This document shows positions 39,354 to 47,127 of a stretch of 64,000 bases of DNA, piece after piece. Both the position numbers and the translations under genes were made by a program. This DNA comes from Mesorhizobium sp. SOD10. GTDB lineage: Bacteria > Pseudomonadota > Alphaproteobacteria > Rhizobiales > Rhizobiaceae. Numbering within the stretch: position 1 is the first letter of the stretch; each line of letters opens with the position of its first letter. The notes under the pieces were generated by a model. The model ran no database searches. It was given only the letters and a program-made list of their open reading frames with translations, and was not told the DNA's origin. The DNA is taken from positions 62,001 through 126,000 of the forward strand of contig CCNA01000034.1 of NCBI GenBank assembly GCA_000824805.1. The letters are read 5' to 3'.

Positions 39354-40612
39354 CCGCAGCCGCGCCTGGCGTCGCGCTCGGCCTCAAGGCCAACTGGAAG
39401 CAGTTTTCGCTCTTGGTGCTGATCAACGCCTTCGTCGGCGGCATGGTCGGGATCGAGCGGACCCTCGTGCCGCTGATCGGCGCGGAGGAATTCGGTGTAG
39501 CCTCCACCACGCTCGTCACCTCCTTCATCGTCAGCTTCGGCGTGGTCAAGGCCTGCGCCAACCTCGTCTCCGGCCAGCTTGCCGACACATGGGGCCGCAA
39601 GCGCGTGCTGATTCTCGGCTGGCTGTTCGGCCTGCCGGTGCCGTTCATCATCATCGGGGCGCCGAGCTGGGGTTGGATCGTCGCCGCCAACGCCCTTCTC
39701 GGCATCAATCAGGGATTCGCCTGGTCGATGACGGTGATCATGAAGGTCGACCTCGTGGGGCCGAAATCACGCGGGCTCGCCGTCGGCCTCAACGAGTTCG
39801 CCGGCTACCTCGCCGTCGGCGTGACCGCCTTCCTCACCGGCTATCTGGCGAGCCGTTACGGGCTACGCCCCGTGCCGATCTATCTCGGCGTCGGCTATGC
39901 GGTTCTCGGCGCCGCACTGTCGATCCTGCTCGTGCGCGACACCCGCGAGCATGTGCGGCTGGAGCTGGCCGACCATCCAAAACAGGCTTCGCCGCTCGCC
40001 TTCCAGGAGATCTTCATGCTGACCTCCTTCGGTGACCGCAATCTGTTCGCAGCCTCCCAGGCCGGGCTGGTCAACAACCTGAACGACGGCATGAGCTGGG
40101 GGCTGTTCCCGCTCTTCTTCGTCGCCAACGGCCTCGGCATCGAGCGGATCGGCATCCTCAAGGCGGTCTATCCGGCAGTGTGGGGCATCCTTCAGGTCGC
40201 CACCGGGCCGTTGAGCGACCGCTGGGGTCGCAAGGGGCTGATCGTCGCCGGCATGTGGGTGCAGGCGGCGGGACTTCTCTTGACCGCCATGACGCGCGAT
40301 TTCGGCTGGTGGCTGCTGGCGAGCGTGCTTCTCGGGCTCGGCACGGCAATGGTTTATCCGAGCCTGATCGCGGCGGTGTCCGACGCCTCGCATCCCTCCT
40401 GGCGGGCGCGCTCGCTCAGCGTCTATCGCTTCTGGCGCGACCTCGGCTACGCGATCGGTGCGCTGTCCGCCGGCCTGATCGCCGACTTCTTCGGCTTCGT
40501 TGCGGCGATCGGAGCAATCGCGGCGTTAACCTTTCTGTCGGGTGTGATCGTCGCGATAGCGATGCGCGAAACGCATGCCGCCGCTACACTCCCGGCGCCA
40601 GGCGATGGTTAA
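39350..40612 (+). CDS. MFS transporter in the persulfide operon
   Basis: A 420-residue, 12-helix major facilitator. The loop 2-3 motif DTWGRKRVLI and its second-half counterpart SDRWGRKGLIVAG are present. A TTG start at 39350 overlaps the dioxygenase stop (TTGA), implying coupled translation. Export of sulfite, thiosulfate or another sulfur product would fit the operon, but the cargo is not readable from sequence. Confidence 0.83.
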   Translation: MTAAAPGVALGLKANWKQFSLLVLINAFVGGMVGIERTLVPLIGAEEFGVASTTLVTSFIVSFGVVKACANLVSGQLADTWGRKRVLILGWLFGLPVPFIIIGAPSWGWIVAANALLGINQGFAWSMTVIMKVDLVGPKSRGLAVGLNEFAGYLAVGVTAFLTGYLASRYGLRPVPIYLGVGYAVLGAALSILLVRDTREHVRLELADHPKQASPLAFQEIFMLTSFGDRNLFAASQAGLVNNLNDGMSWGLFPLFFVANGLGIERIGILKAVYPAVWGILQVATGPLSDRWGRKGLIVAGMWVQAAGLLLTAMTRDFGWWLLASVLLGLGTAMVYPSLIAAVSDASHPSWRARSLSVYRFWRDLGYAIGALSAGLIADFFGFVAAIGAIAALTFLSGVIVAIAMRETHAAATLPAPGDG

Positions 40613-40637
40613 CGCCGGCCCGGAACAAGGTTTCCGT

Positions 40638-40651
40638 TTACGATATCGTAA
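40638..40651. promoter_or_regulatory. Perfect 14-bp palindrome upstream of the acyltransferase gene
   Basis: TTACGATATCGTAA, 68 bases before the ATG at 40719 and 26 after the MFS stop. It is AT-rich in a GC-rich context and may be an operator; no adjacent regulator is evident. Confidence 0.4.
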
Positions 40652-40718
40652 GCTTGTTGCTGCGAGCCATTCGCTGGTCCGCTAGAATTGCGGCAGTTGA
40701 ATTTCCTCGAGATCGTTC

Positions 40719-41807
40719 ATGAGCAACCCGAACCGCATGCCGTGGGTGGATACGGCAAAAGGCCTTTCCATCATCCTGGTGGTGATGATGTATTCGGCCT
40801 ACAACACCGGCGAATACACCGGCGGCGTGGGCTTCCTGCACTACGCCATCGGCTTTGCAACGCCGTTTCGCATGCCGGAATTCTTCCTGATCTCGGGCCT
40901 GTTCCTGTCGCAGGTGATCGACCGGCCGTGGCGGCGCTATGTCGACCGCCGCGTCGTCCACTATCTCTATTTCTACGTGCTGTGGGCGATCATCTCGATC
41001 GGGCTGAAGATCGGCATCTTCAGCGGCGATCCGGCAGGAATGCTGCACGACCTCGCAATGGCGATCGTCCAGCCTTATGGCGTCCTGTGGTTCATCTACA
41101 TGCTGGCGGTGTTCGGCGTCGCCATCCGTGTGCTGCGCGAGCTCCGCGTGCCGCACTGGATCGTCATCCCGTTCGCCGCCGCGCTACAGATGTGGGCGCC
41201 GAAGCCGGACAGCTACGCGCTCGAGCAGTTCGCGGCCTATTTCGTGTTCTTCTATCTCGGCCTCGTGCTTGCGCCGGCGATCTTCCGGCTGGTGGCGTGG
41301 ACGCAGGCACGGGCGGCGATCGCCGTTGCGGGCCTGCTCGCCTGGGCCGTGGTCAACGGCCTGCTCGTCTTTTCGCCGGGCTACGCCGTGCAGCCGGTCG
41401 GCATGCAGATGGGCCTGGCAGCATGGCCGCCGCTGCATCTGGCGCTGGCCGTCGGCGGCGCGGTGGCGCTGTGCGTCGCCGGCGGGTTTCTGTCGAAATT
41501 CGCCTCGATGGAATGGCTGCGCTGGCTCGGCGAACATTCGCTGGTCGTCTATGTCGCCTTCACCATACCAATGTCGATCTTCCGCGGTGTCATGCTGGCA
41601 AGCGGCCTTCTGACCGACACCGGCATGCTGAGCCTGGCGGTGCTGCTCGTCTCGGTCATCAGCCCGGTGGTGCTCTACTTCATCGTCAAGCGCATCGGCT
41701 TCGGCGCCTTCCTGTTCGAGCGGCCGGCCTGGGCGCATGTCGATGGGCCGAACGCCGCGAAGGCCTCCAACAAGCCTATGACGCAGCCGGCACGCGAGGC
41801 GGCCTGA
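40719..41807 (+). CDS. Acyltransferase-3 family integral membrane protein
   Basis: A 362-residue protein with about ten membrane helices, starting MPWVDTAKGLSIILVVMMYS, the usual first helix of acyltransferase-3 enzymes with the catalytic-type region near the N-terminus. A second marker is RMPEFFLISGLFLSQ. Members O-acetylate or O-succinylate exopolysaccharides, glucans or Nod factors at the inner membrane. Substrate unknown. The gene is monocistronic; a repeat lies 40 bases after its stop. Confidence 0.82.
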   Translation: MSNPNRMPWVDTAKGLSIILVVMMYSAYNTGEYTGGVGFLHYAIGFATPFRMPEFFLISGLFLSQVIDRPWRRYVDRRVVHYLYFYVLWAIISIGLKIGIFSGDPAGMLHDLAMAIVQPYGVLWFIYMLAVFGVAIRVLRELRVPHWIVIPFAAALQMWAPKPDSYALEQFAAYFVFFYLGLVLAPAIFRLVAWTQARAAIAVAGLLAWAVVNGLLVFSPGYAVQPVGMQMGLAAWPPLHLALAVGGAVALCVAGGFLSKFASMEWLRWLGEHSLVVYVAFTIPMSIFRGVMLASGLLTDTGMLSLAVLLVSVISPVVLYFIVKRIGFGAFLFERPAWAHVDGPNAAKASNKPMTQPAREAA

Positions 41808-41846
41808 CCGGGCCTCCCTCTTCCGCCAGTCCGTTACTTGCCGCCG

Positions 41847-41947
41847 CTAGTGCATTTCACCGTTTCACGGAAACGGCGAAACGCCCTATCTCTTTGTTTT
41901 ACGCAATTCCGGACGGAAGACTGCTCACACTTTTCCTGGAATTGCTC
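41847..41947. repeat. Mesorhizobium-type intergenic repeat, copy 2
   Basis: Begins CTAGTGCATTTCACCGTTTC and ends TTTTCCTGGAATTGCTC. It is homologous to 24223-24330 with a shorter centre. It runs into the 3' end of the beta-propeller gene, whose last seven codons and TGA stop are repeat sequence. Confidence 0.8.
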
Positions 41948-42575
41948 CATGTTCCGGACGCCGCGCGGCCTTGATCTTGCCGCTGCTCCCGCCGCCGCAG
42001 AAGAAGCAGCCGCCGCCGTCGGATTCCAGCCCCGATACGCCGGAGGGCATCGCCAGCTCCTGCAGCACGTCGCCCGTGTCGGGATCGATGCGCACCAGAT
42101 CGCCCTCTTCGCCCTCCCAGGTGGCATGCCAGAGCTCGCCATCGACCCAGGTGACGCCGGTGACGACGCGCTTGGATTCGATCGTTCGGATCACCTTGCC
42201 CGTTTCAGGATCGATCTGATGGATCTTATGCGCCCTGTATTCGCCGACCCAGAGCGAACCCTCGGCCCAGGCGAGCCCCGAGTCACCCCCGTTGCCGGGA
42301 GCGGGAATGGTGGCGACGACCTTGCCGATTTTGGGGTCGACCTTGTGGATGCGATCCTCGGCAATCTGGTAGAGATACTCGCCGTCGAAGGCAGTGCCGG
42401 CATGCGAGGCGACATCGATCGTACGCACGATCATGCCACTGTCGGGATCGAGCGCATTCAGCTTGTCGCCACTGGCGAACCATACATTTTTGCCGTCATA
42501 GGTAACGCCGTTGATACGCTCGACGCCGGGGAACGGTCCGTATTCACGCAGGATCTCGGCAGCGGCTCGTTTCAT
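41925..42575 (-). CDS. Vgb/NHL-like beta-propeller protein with Cys-rich tail
   Basis: A 216-residue protein of about five short blades (VTYDGKNVWFASGDKLNALD, GKVVATIPAPGNGGDSGLAW, GKVIRTIESKRVVTGVTW). It resembles glutamine-cyclotransferase or virginiamycin-lyase-like propellers. There is no signal peptide. Near the C-terminus it has GGGCFFCGGGSSGKI, a CxxC pair that could bind metal. The last residues (GAIPGKV) and stop are encoded by an intergenic repeat. The ATG at 42575 has GGAG. It is adjacent to a TPR/HTH regulator and a DUF899 protein. Function unknown. Confidence 0.72.
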   Translation of the reverse strand: MKRAAAEILREYGPFPGVERINGVTYDGKNVWFASGDKLNALDPDSGMIVRTIDVASHAGTAFDGEYLYQIAEDRIHKVDPKIGKVVATIPAPGNGGDSGLAWAEGSLWVGEYRAHKIHQIDPETGKVIRTIESKRVVTGVTWVDGELWHATWEGEEGDLVRIDPDTGDVLQELAMPSGVSGLESDGGGCFFCGGGSSGKIKAARRPEHGAIPGKV

Positions 42576-42605
42576 TTCGATCTCCATTCGAACAATGGCC
42601 GCAGA

Positions 42606-43823
42606 CTAATCGGTCGGCAGCGGACCCGGGAGTAACAACACAGTCGGGAATCCGGTCACCGGCGGCATCATCCAACGGCGCGCCCGGCCGCGGCCGACCG
42701 CCAGCACCTTGTTCCGTGCCGACAGCTCCTCCAGCGCCCTTTGCACGGTGCGCGCGCTGGCGCCAAGCGCGATCGCCAGCGCCGAGCTCGACCAGGCCTC
42801 ACCATCGGTCAGGAAAGCGAGCACCGCACCGTGCTCCTCCTCGACCGGCGGCGCCAGCACGACGACCTCGGCCTTCAGCGGCACGATCGCAAACCCGCCG
42901 GCAGTCGCATTGACCTCGGCCAAGCCGGCGAGCTCGGCGCGCAGCCTTCCCATCTCGACCCTGAGCCGCGCACGATGCGATTCATCGGCATGCTTTGCCC
43001 GGAAGGCGCGGTTGAGCAGCATCTCGCGCGAGGCATCCGCCGGCCACGCCTCGGCAAGCGTGCGCGCCAGCGCAAACAGCACCGGCCGGGTCGCCAGCGA
43101 AACGACCGCGTCGCCTTCGCGCACGACATTGCGGCAGGCGTCGATGACCAGAGCGCCTGAGGTCAGCAGCCCCTCGACTTCGTCGAGCAGCAGTTCTTTC
43201 TCCACGCCGCGCGCGATCAGCCGGCCGACCGGCGTTTTCAGCACCAGGGATGCCGCTTCGACTTCGGCCTTCAATGCCGGGATATCGGCTTCAAAAGCGG
43301 CAAGCGATGCCCGGCCGAACGCGGAGCGCGCCGCCTTCGTCCTGAGGCGCCGGACCGCGATGCCGGCCGTGGCCAGTTCATGCGCGACCCGCGCGACCGG
43401 CGGCAGCGGCGCCGGATCGAAGTCCGAGAGCAGCCGCTCGGCCTCGTCGAGCCGGCCGATTAGGATCAGGCGGCGCGCCTCGAGGCTGCCGGCATAGGCG
43501 GCGTTCAAGCGATCACCATGCGATTGAAGCGTCGCCCTCGCGGCTCGCAGCGCCCTCTCCGGCCAGCCGAGGTCGCGCGAGACCAATGCGATCTCTGCCT
43601 CGGCGACGACACAGCGGGCGCGCGCCACCGCTTCCTTCGGGCTGAAGGCGTGGGCGGCGTCCTTCAGCAAGGCCTTGGCCTTGGCGAAATCGCCGAGCTG
43701 CGCCATCGCTATGCCGCGCAGCGCCAGCGCCGGCGCGTCGTCGCGCAGCGCGACGCGCTTCAAGGCGCCGAGCGGATCGCCCGCGGCAAGCGCGCGGCCT
43801 GCGGCATTGATCAGCGAATCCAT
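42606..43823 (-). CDS. TPR-like regulator with C-terminal winged helix-turn-helix
   Basis: A 405-residue protein. Most of its length is helical repeats (LALRGIAMAQLGDFAKAKALL; AEAEIALVSRDLGWPERALRAA). The C-terminus is a winged helix (SSSALAIALGASARTVQRAL, VLAVGRGRARRWMMPP). The arrangement suggests a DNA-binding regulator with a protein- or ligand-binding TPR domain. It diverges from the DUF899 gene (121 bases) and lies 30 bases upstream of the propeller gene on the same strand, so it may control both. Confidence 0.7.
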   Translation of the reverse strand: MDSLINAAGRALAAGDPLGALKRVALRDDAPALALRGIAMAQLGDFAKAKALLKDAAHAFSPKEAVARARCVVAEAEIALVSRDLGWPERALRAARATLQSHGDRLNAAYAGSLEARRLILIGRLDEAERLLSDFDPAPLPPVARVAHELATAGIAVRRLRTKAARSAFGRASLAAFEADIPALKAEVEAASLVLKTPVGRLIARGVEKELLLDEVEGLLTSGALVIDACRNVVREGDAVVSLATRPVLFALARTLAEAWPADASREMLLNRAFRAKHADESHRARLRVEMGRLRAELAGLAEVNATAGGFAIVPLKAEVVVLAPPVEEEHGAVLAFLTDGEAWSSSALAIALGASARTVQRALEELSARNKVLAVGRGRARRWMMPPVTGFPTVLLLPGPLPTD

Positions 43824-43944
43824 GCCGTCGCCTCAGGGTGCGCCGGATCAAATCGCGTCACACTTGTAACTCTCACCATCGAACCATGCGGCCCTATGTC
43901 TGTCCTCGTCACCCCCAACCAAACCCAAGAACGGGACAAGAGCA

Positions 43945-44694
43945 ATGACCCAACACATGAAGACACCGCCGGTCGTTTCGCAGGAAGCGTGGGAAGGCGC
44001 GTATGAAGAGATGCTGGTCAAGGAAAAGGCACTCACCCGCGCCCGCGACGCTTTGGCCGCCGAGCGCCGCCGCATGCCGTGGATGGAAGTCAAGAAGGAC
44101 TATGTCTTCGAAGGTCCGAACGGCAAGATGAGCCTGCTCGACCTCTTCGAAGGCCGCCGCCAGTTGGTCATCTATCGTGCCTTTTTCGAGCCAGGCGTCT
44201 ATGGCTGGCCGGAACACGCCTGCCGCGGCTGCTCGCTCGGCGCCGACATGGTCGGCAACCTCGCGCATCTCAACGCCCGCGACACCACGCTTGCCTATGC
44301 CTCGCGTGCGCCGCAGGCCGATATCCAGCGGCTGAAGGAGCGGATGGATTGGAAGATGCCCTGGTACACCATCATCGACAGCTGGGATAAGGATTTCGGC
44401 GTCGACGAATGGCATGGCCACAACGTGTTCATCCATGACGGCAAGCGCATTTTCCGCACTTACTTCGTCAACAACCGAGGCGACGAGGCGTTCGGCACCG
44501 TCTGGAGCTATCTCGACGTCACGCCGCTCGGCCGCCAGGAGGTGTGGGAGGATTCGCCCGAGGGCTATCCGCAGACCCAGACCTACAAGTGGTGGAACTG
44601 GCACGACAACTACCAAGAGGGTGCCGCGCCCGACCAGAGATGGGTCGAGGTGTCGGATGCCGGCGAAGCGGCGTTCCGCAACAAGAGCGCCTGA
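43945..44694 (+). CDS. DUF899 thioredoxin-like family protein
   Basis: A 249-residue protein of the DUF899 family, which has a peroxiredoxin/thioredoxin-like fold. Visible are MPWMEVKKDYVFEGPNGK, LVIYRAFFEPG, the redox-type motif CRGCSLGADM, LNARDTTLAYASRAP and terminal YKWWNWHDNY. Cytoplasmic; enzymatic activity is not established. It is followed by a strong hairpin and a small membrane protein on the same strand. Confidence 0.85.
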   Translation: MTQHMKTPPVVSQEAWEGAYEEMLVKEKALTRARDALAAERRRMPWMEVKKDYVFEGPNGKMSLLDLFEGRRQLVIYRAFFEPGVYGWPEHACRGCSLGADMVGNLAHLNARDTTLAYASRAPQADIQRLKERMDWKMPWYTIIDSWDKDFGVDEWHGHNVFIHDGKRIFRTYFVNNRGDEAFGTVWSYLDVTPLGRQEVWEDSPEGYPQTQTYKWWNWHDNYQEGAAPDQRWVEVSDAGEAAFRNKSA

Positions 44695-44705
44695 GCGTGA
44701 GGCGA

Positions 44706-44736
44706 CTCCGGCGGCGCGCGCCGCATGCCGCCGGAG
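44706..44736. terminator. Strong hairpin after the DUF899 gene
   Basis: CTCCGGCGGC / GCCGCCGGAG, ten perfect base pairs with an 11-base loop, 12 bases after the stop. No U-tract, so it may attenuate rather than terminate. Confidence 0.45.
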
Positions 44737-44802
44737 CCGATCTCGCCACGCCCTTCCCTCCCTCAGCGCTTGTAAACCTGACCACTCCAGAAGGTGGACA
44801 TC

Positions 44803-45036
44803 ATGAGCTTCGACGATCCCTCCCCTCGCCTGAGCGGTTTCGGCCTCGCCGACTGGCTTTGCCTCGCCGCCGCGCCGACCTTCGCGGCAATGGCCCTGCT
44901 GACGGCTGCCTATGGCGGCCACGACATGATGTGCATGTCAGGCGCCTCGGTGCTCAGCGGTATGGTGCCGATGTATCTCCTGATGGCGGGGTTCCATCTT
45001 GCGCCGTGGCTGCGGCTGATGGGGAGGCGGGGCTGA
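44803..45036 (+). CDS. Small two-helix membrane protein
   Basis: A 77-residue protein with two hydrophobic segments (LADWLCLAAAPTFAAMALLTAA; MVPMYLLMAGFHLAPWLRL) joined by GGHDMMCMSG. The ATG at 44803 has AAGGTGG upstream. The His/Met/Cys-rich loop could bind a metal. It lies downstream of the DUF899 gene. Function unknown. Confidence 0.65.
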   Translation: MSFDDPSPRLSGFGLADWLCLAAAPTFAAMALLTAAYGGHDMMCMSGASVLSGMVPMYLLMAGFHLAPWLRLMGRRG

Positions 45037-45062
45037 GATTGACGATATTGCCGGCCACGATT

Positions 45063-47117
45063 TCAGGCCCGGTCGCGCGTCTGTTTCGCCAGCAGAATAG
45101 ACTCGACAAGCTCCCGGTCTTTGTAGGGTTTCGCCAGCAATGGAACGTCCGCCGGCAGATCGCCGATCGCCTTGGTGTCGGCGTAACCCGTAATGATGAC
45201 CGCGGGCCAATCCGCCTTCAGGTTGCGCGCAAATCGTATCACGTCCAGACCTGAAACGAGCGGCATCGCAAAGTCGGTGACGATCACATCGAAATCCTGC
45301 GGCGCCTTCTCGATCTTGGCCAATGCCTCGGCACCGCCGGCTGCGCATGTCACAGCGAAGCCGCTTTGCCTCAAGGACGCTGCGGTCAACTCGCGCAAGG
45401 CATCGCTGTCGTCGACCAATAATACAGACGGCTGGGCGCCAGTGCCGTTATTGCGCGGCTGGCTGACCTGCCCCTGCTCGACTGATCGGGCCGGTTGCTT
45501 CAACGATCGTGGCAGCCACAGATGCATCGCCGTGCCTCGCCCGACAACGCTCTCGATCCGAAGCGTGCCGCCTGACTGCTTGGCAAAGCCGTAGACAGTA
45601 CTGAGGCCAAGGCCGGTGCCCTTGCCGACGGGTTTTGTCGTGAAAAAGGGTTCTATGACCTTCGCCACGAGATCGGCCGGAATGCCTGAACCGGTATCGA
45701 TGACCGAGATGACGACATAGTCGCCCGCGCCCAGTTCGTCGGAGCTCACGTGGGCCGTGTGGTTCTCAGCGCGTATGGTGATTGAACCTCCCGTAGGCAT
45801 TGCATCGCGCGCATTGAAAACCAAGTTCATGAGAGCGAGTTCGAGTTGGCCCGCGTCCACCAGCACCGGCCAAACCGAGTTGTCGATTTGCCATTCGAAG
45901 CGAACCAGACCTCCGAGCACGGGCGCGACGAGCCCGTTCAGCGGCTCGATCAGCCCCGCCAGTTGCAAAGGTTCAGGCTTCAGGTGCTGACGCCGGGAGA
46001 AGGCGAGCATGCGATTGACCAGGTCGGCGCCCTGCTTGGCGGAACGCCTCGTAAGATCGAGCACTTTCTTCCCCTGCTCGTCGAGCGCGGTGCTGCGCTC
46101 GAGCAGCCCGAGCCCACTGAGGATCGCTGCAAGCAGGTTGTTGAAATCATGGGCAAGTCCGCCTGTAAGCTTGCCGATGGCGTCAAGGCGCTGCGCCTTG
46201 AGCAGCCTGTCTTCAAGCTCGCGCCGCTCGGTGATGTCGAGCAGCGTGCCGACGATCTCGTCGGTACCTTCCAGTGGATTGTGCGAAACGATCCCCTGGT
46301 CCAGAAAGGTCCGGTATTTGCCATCCGCGCAATGCCAACGGAATTCGCAGCTGTACGAGCCGGCCGCCTTGGCGCCGAGGAGAGTGGCCTTGACATCCGG
46401 CAAGTCGTCCGGATGCACGCGGCTGAGGCCAAAACCAGGTTCGGACGTCAGCCGCTCGGCCGAAAATCCCGTCAACCGCTCGATACCACTGGTGACGAAG
46501 CGAGCGTCGAATGGCGGATCCAGAGACCGGGCATGAAAGCAAACCGGAACCGATTGCAGGATAGCTTCCTGCCGCTGCTCGGCGACACGCAAGGCTCGCT
46601 CCGCCTCGAGTCTCGACTTTTGCGACTCCAGGGCCTGCTCCAGCAGCGTCTGCTCCACGACCGCCTTGCGCTGGATTTCCAGGCTCTTCTCGTGCAATTC
46701 GACGAACACTGCCACCTTCGAACGCAGCATGGCTGAATCGAAGGGCTTGAAGACGAAATCGACCGCACCGGCATCGTAGCCGCGCAGCATATGCGCTTCT
46801 TCCTTGTTGATCGCGGTCAGGAAGATGATCGGAGTGCGCCTCGACTGCTCTCTTTGGCGGATCAATGAGGCCGTCTCGTATCCGTCCAATCCCGGCATCA
46901 GCACGTCCAGAAGGATTACGGCGAACTCTTCCTTCAAAAGGAACCGCAATGCCTCCTCGCCGGAGTGTGCGCAGACAACCTCGCCTACTCCAGCCAAGAC
47001 TTCGCTGATCGCAAGGAGATTGCGATGGTCATCATCAACGGCGAGGATGCGCGCGCCTTGCGCCACCTCTGACAGGGCTGCACGATGCTCGGATTTTGTC
47101 TTCAGCATCCTTTGCAT
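45063..47117 (-). CDS. Hybrid sensor kinase REC-PAS-HisKA-HATPase-REC
   Basis: A 684-residue soluble protein. An N-terminal receiver (about 22-140; ILAVDDDHRN, LLDVLMPGLDGYE) leads through a coiled coil to a PAS domain (about 190-310). The kinase has phospho-acceptor His about residue 322 (GGLAHDFNNLLAAI), N-box NLVFNARDAMPTGG and G-boxes DTGSGIP and GKGTGLGLS. A C-terminal receiver follows (VLLVDDSD, VTDFAMPLVSGLD). It starts 10 bases after the giant poly-HAMP kinase, so the two are co-transcribed; its N-terminal receiver is a natural phosphate acceptor from that kinase. Confidence 0.9.
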   Translation of the reverse strand: MQRMLKTKSEHRAALSEVAQGARILAVDDDHRNLLAISEVLAGVGEVVCAHSGEEALRFLLKEEFAVILLDVLMPGLDGYETASLIRQREQSRRTPIIFLTAINKEEAHMLRGYDAGAVDFVFKPFDSAMLRSKVAVFVELHEKSLEIQRKAVVEQTLLEQALESQKSRLEAERALRVAEQRQEAILQSVPVCFHARSLDPPFDARFVTSGIERLTGFSAERLTSEPGFGLSRVHPDDLPDVKATLLGAKAAGSYSCEFRWHCADGKYRTFLDQGIVSHNPLEGTDEIVGTLLDITERRELEDRLLKAQRLDAIGKLTGGLAHDFNNLLAAILSGLGLLERSTALDEQGKKVLDLTRRSAKQGADLVNRMLAFSRRQHLKPEPLQLAGLIEPLNGLVAPVLGGLVRFEWQIDNSVWPVLVDAGQLELALMNLVFNARDAMPTGGSITIRAENHTAHVSSDELGAGDYVVISVIDTGSGIPADLVAKVIEPFFTTKPVGKGTGLGLSTVYGFAKQSGGTLRIESVVGRGTAMHLWLPRSLKQPARSVEQGQVSQPRNNGTGAQPSVLLVDDSDALRELTAASLRQSGFAVTCAAGGAEALAKIEKAPQDFDVIVTDFAMPLVSGLDVIRFARNLKADWPAVIITGYADTKAIGDLPADVPLLAKPYKDRELVESILLAKQTRDRA

Positions 47118-47127
47118 TGGCGACCCG

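Noticed and set aside
40625..40651. EcfG-type promoter upstream of the acyltransferase gene
   Set aside because: GGAAC is present, but no CGTT or GTT occurs at 16-18 bases; spacing does not fit.
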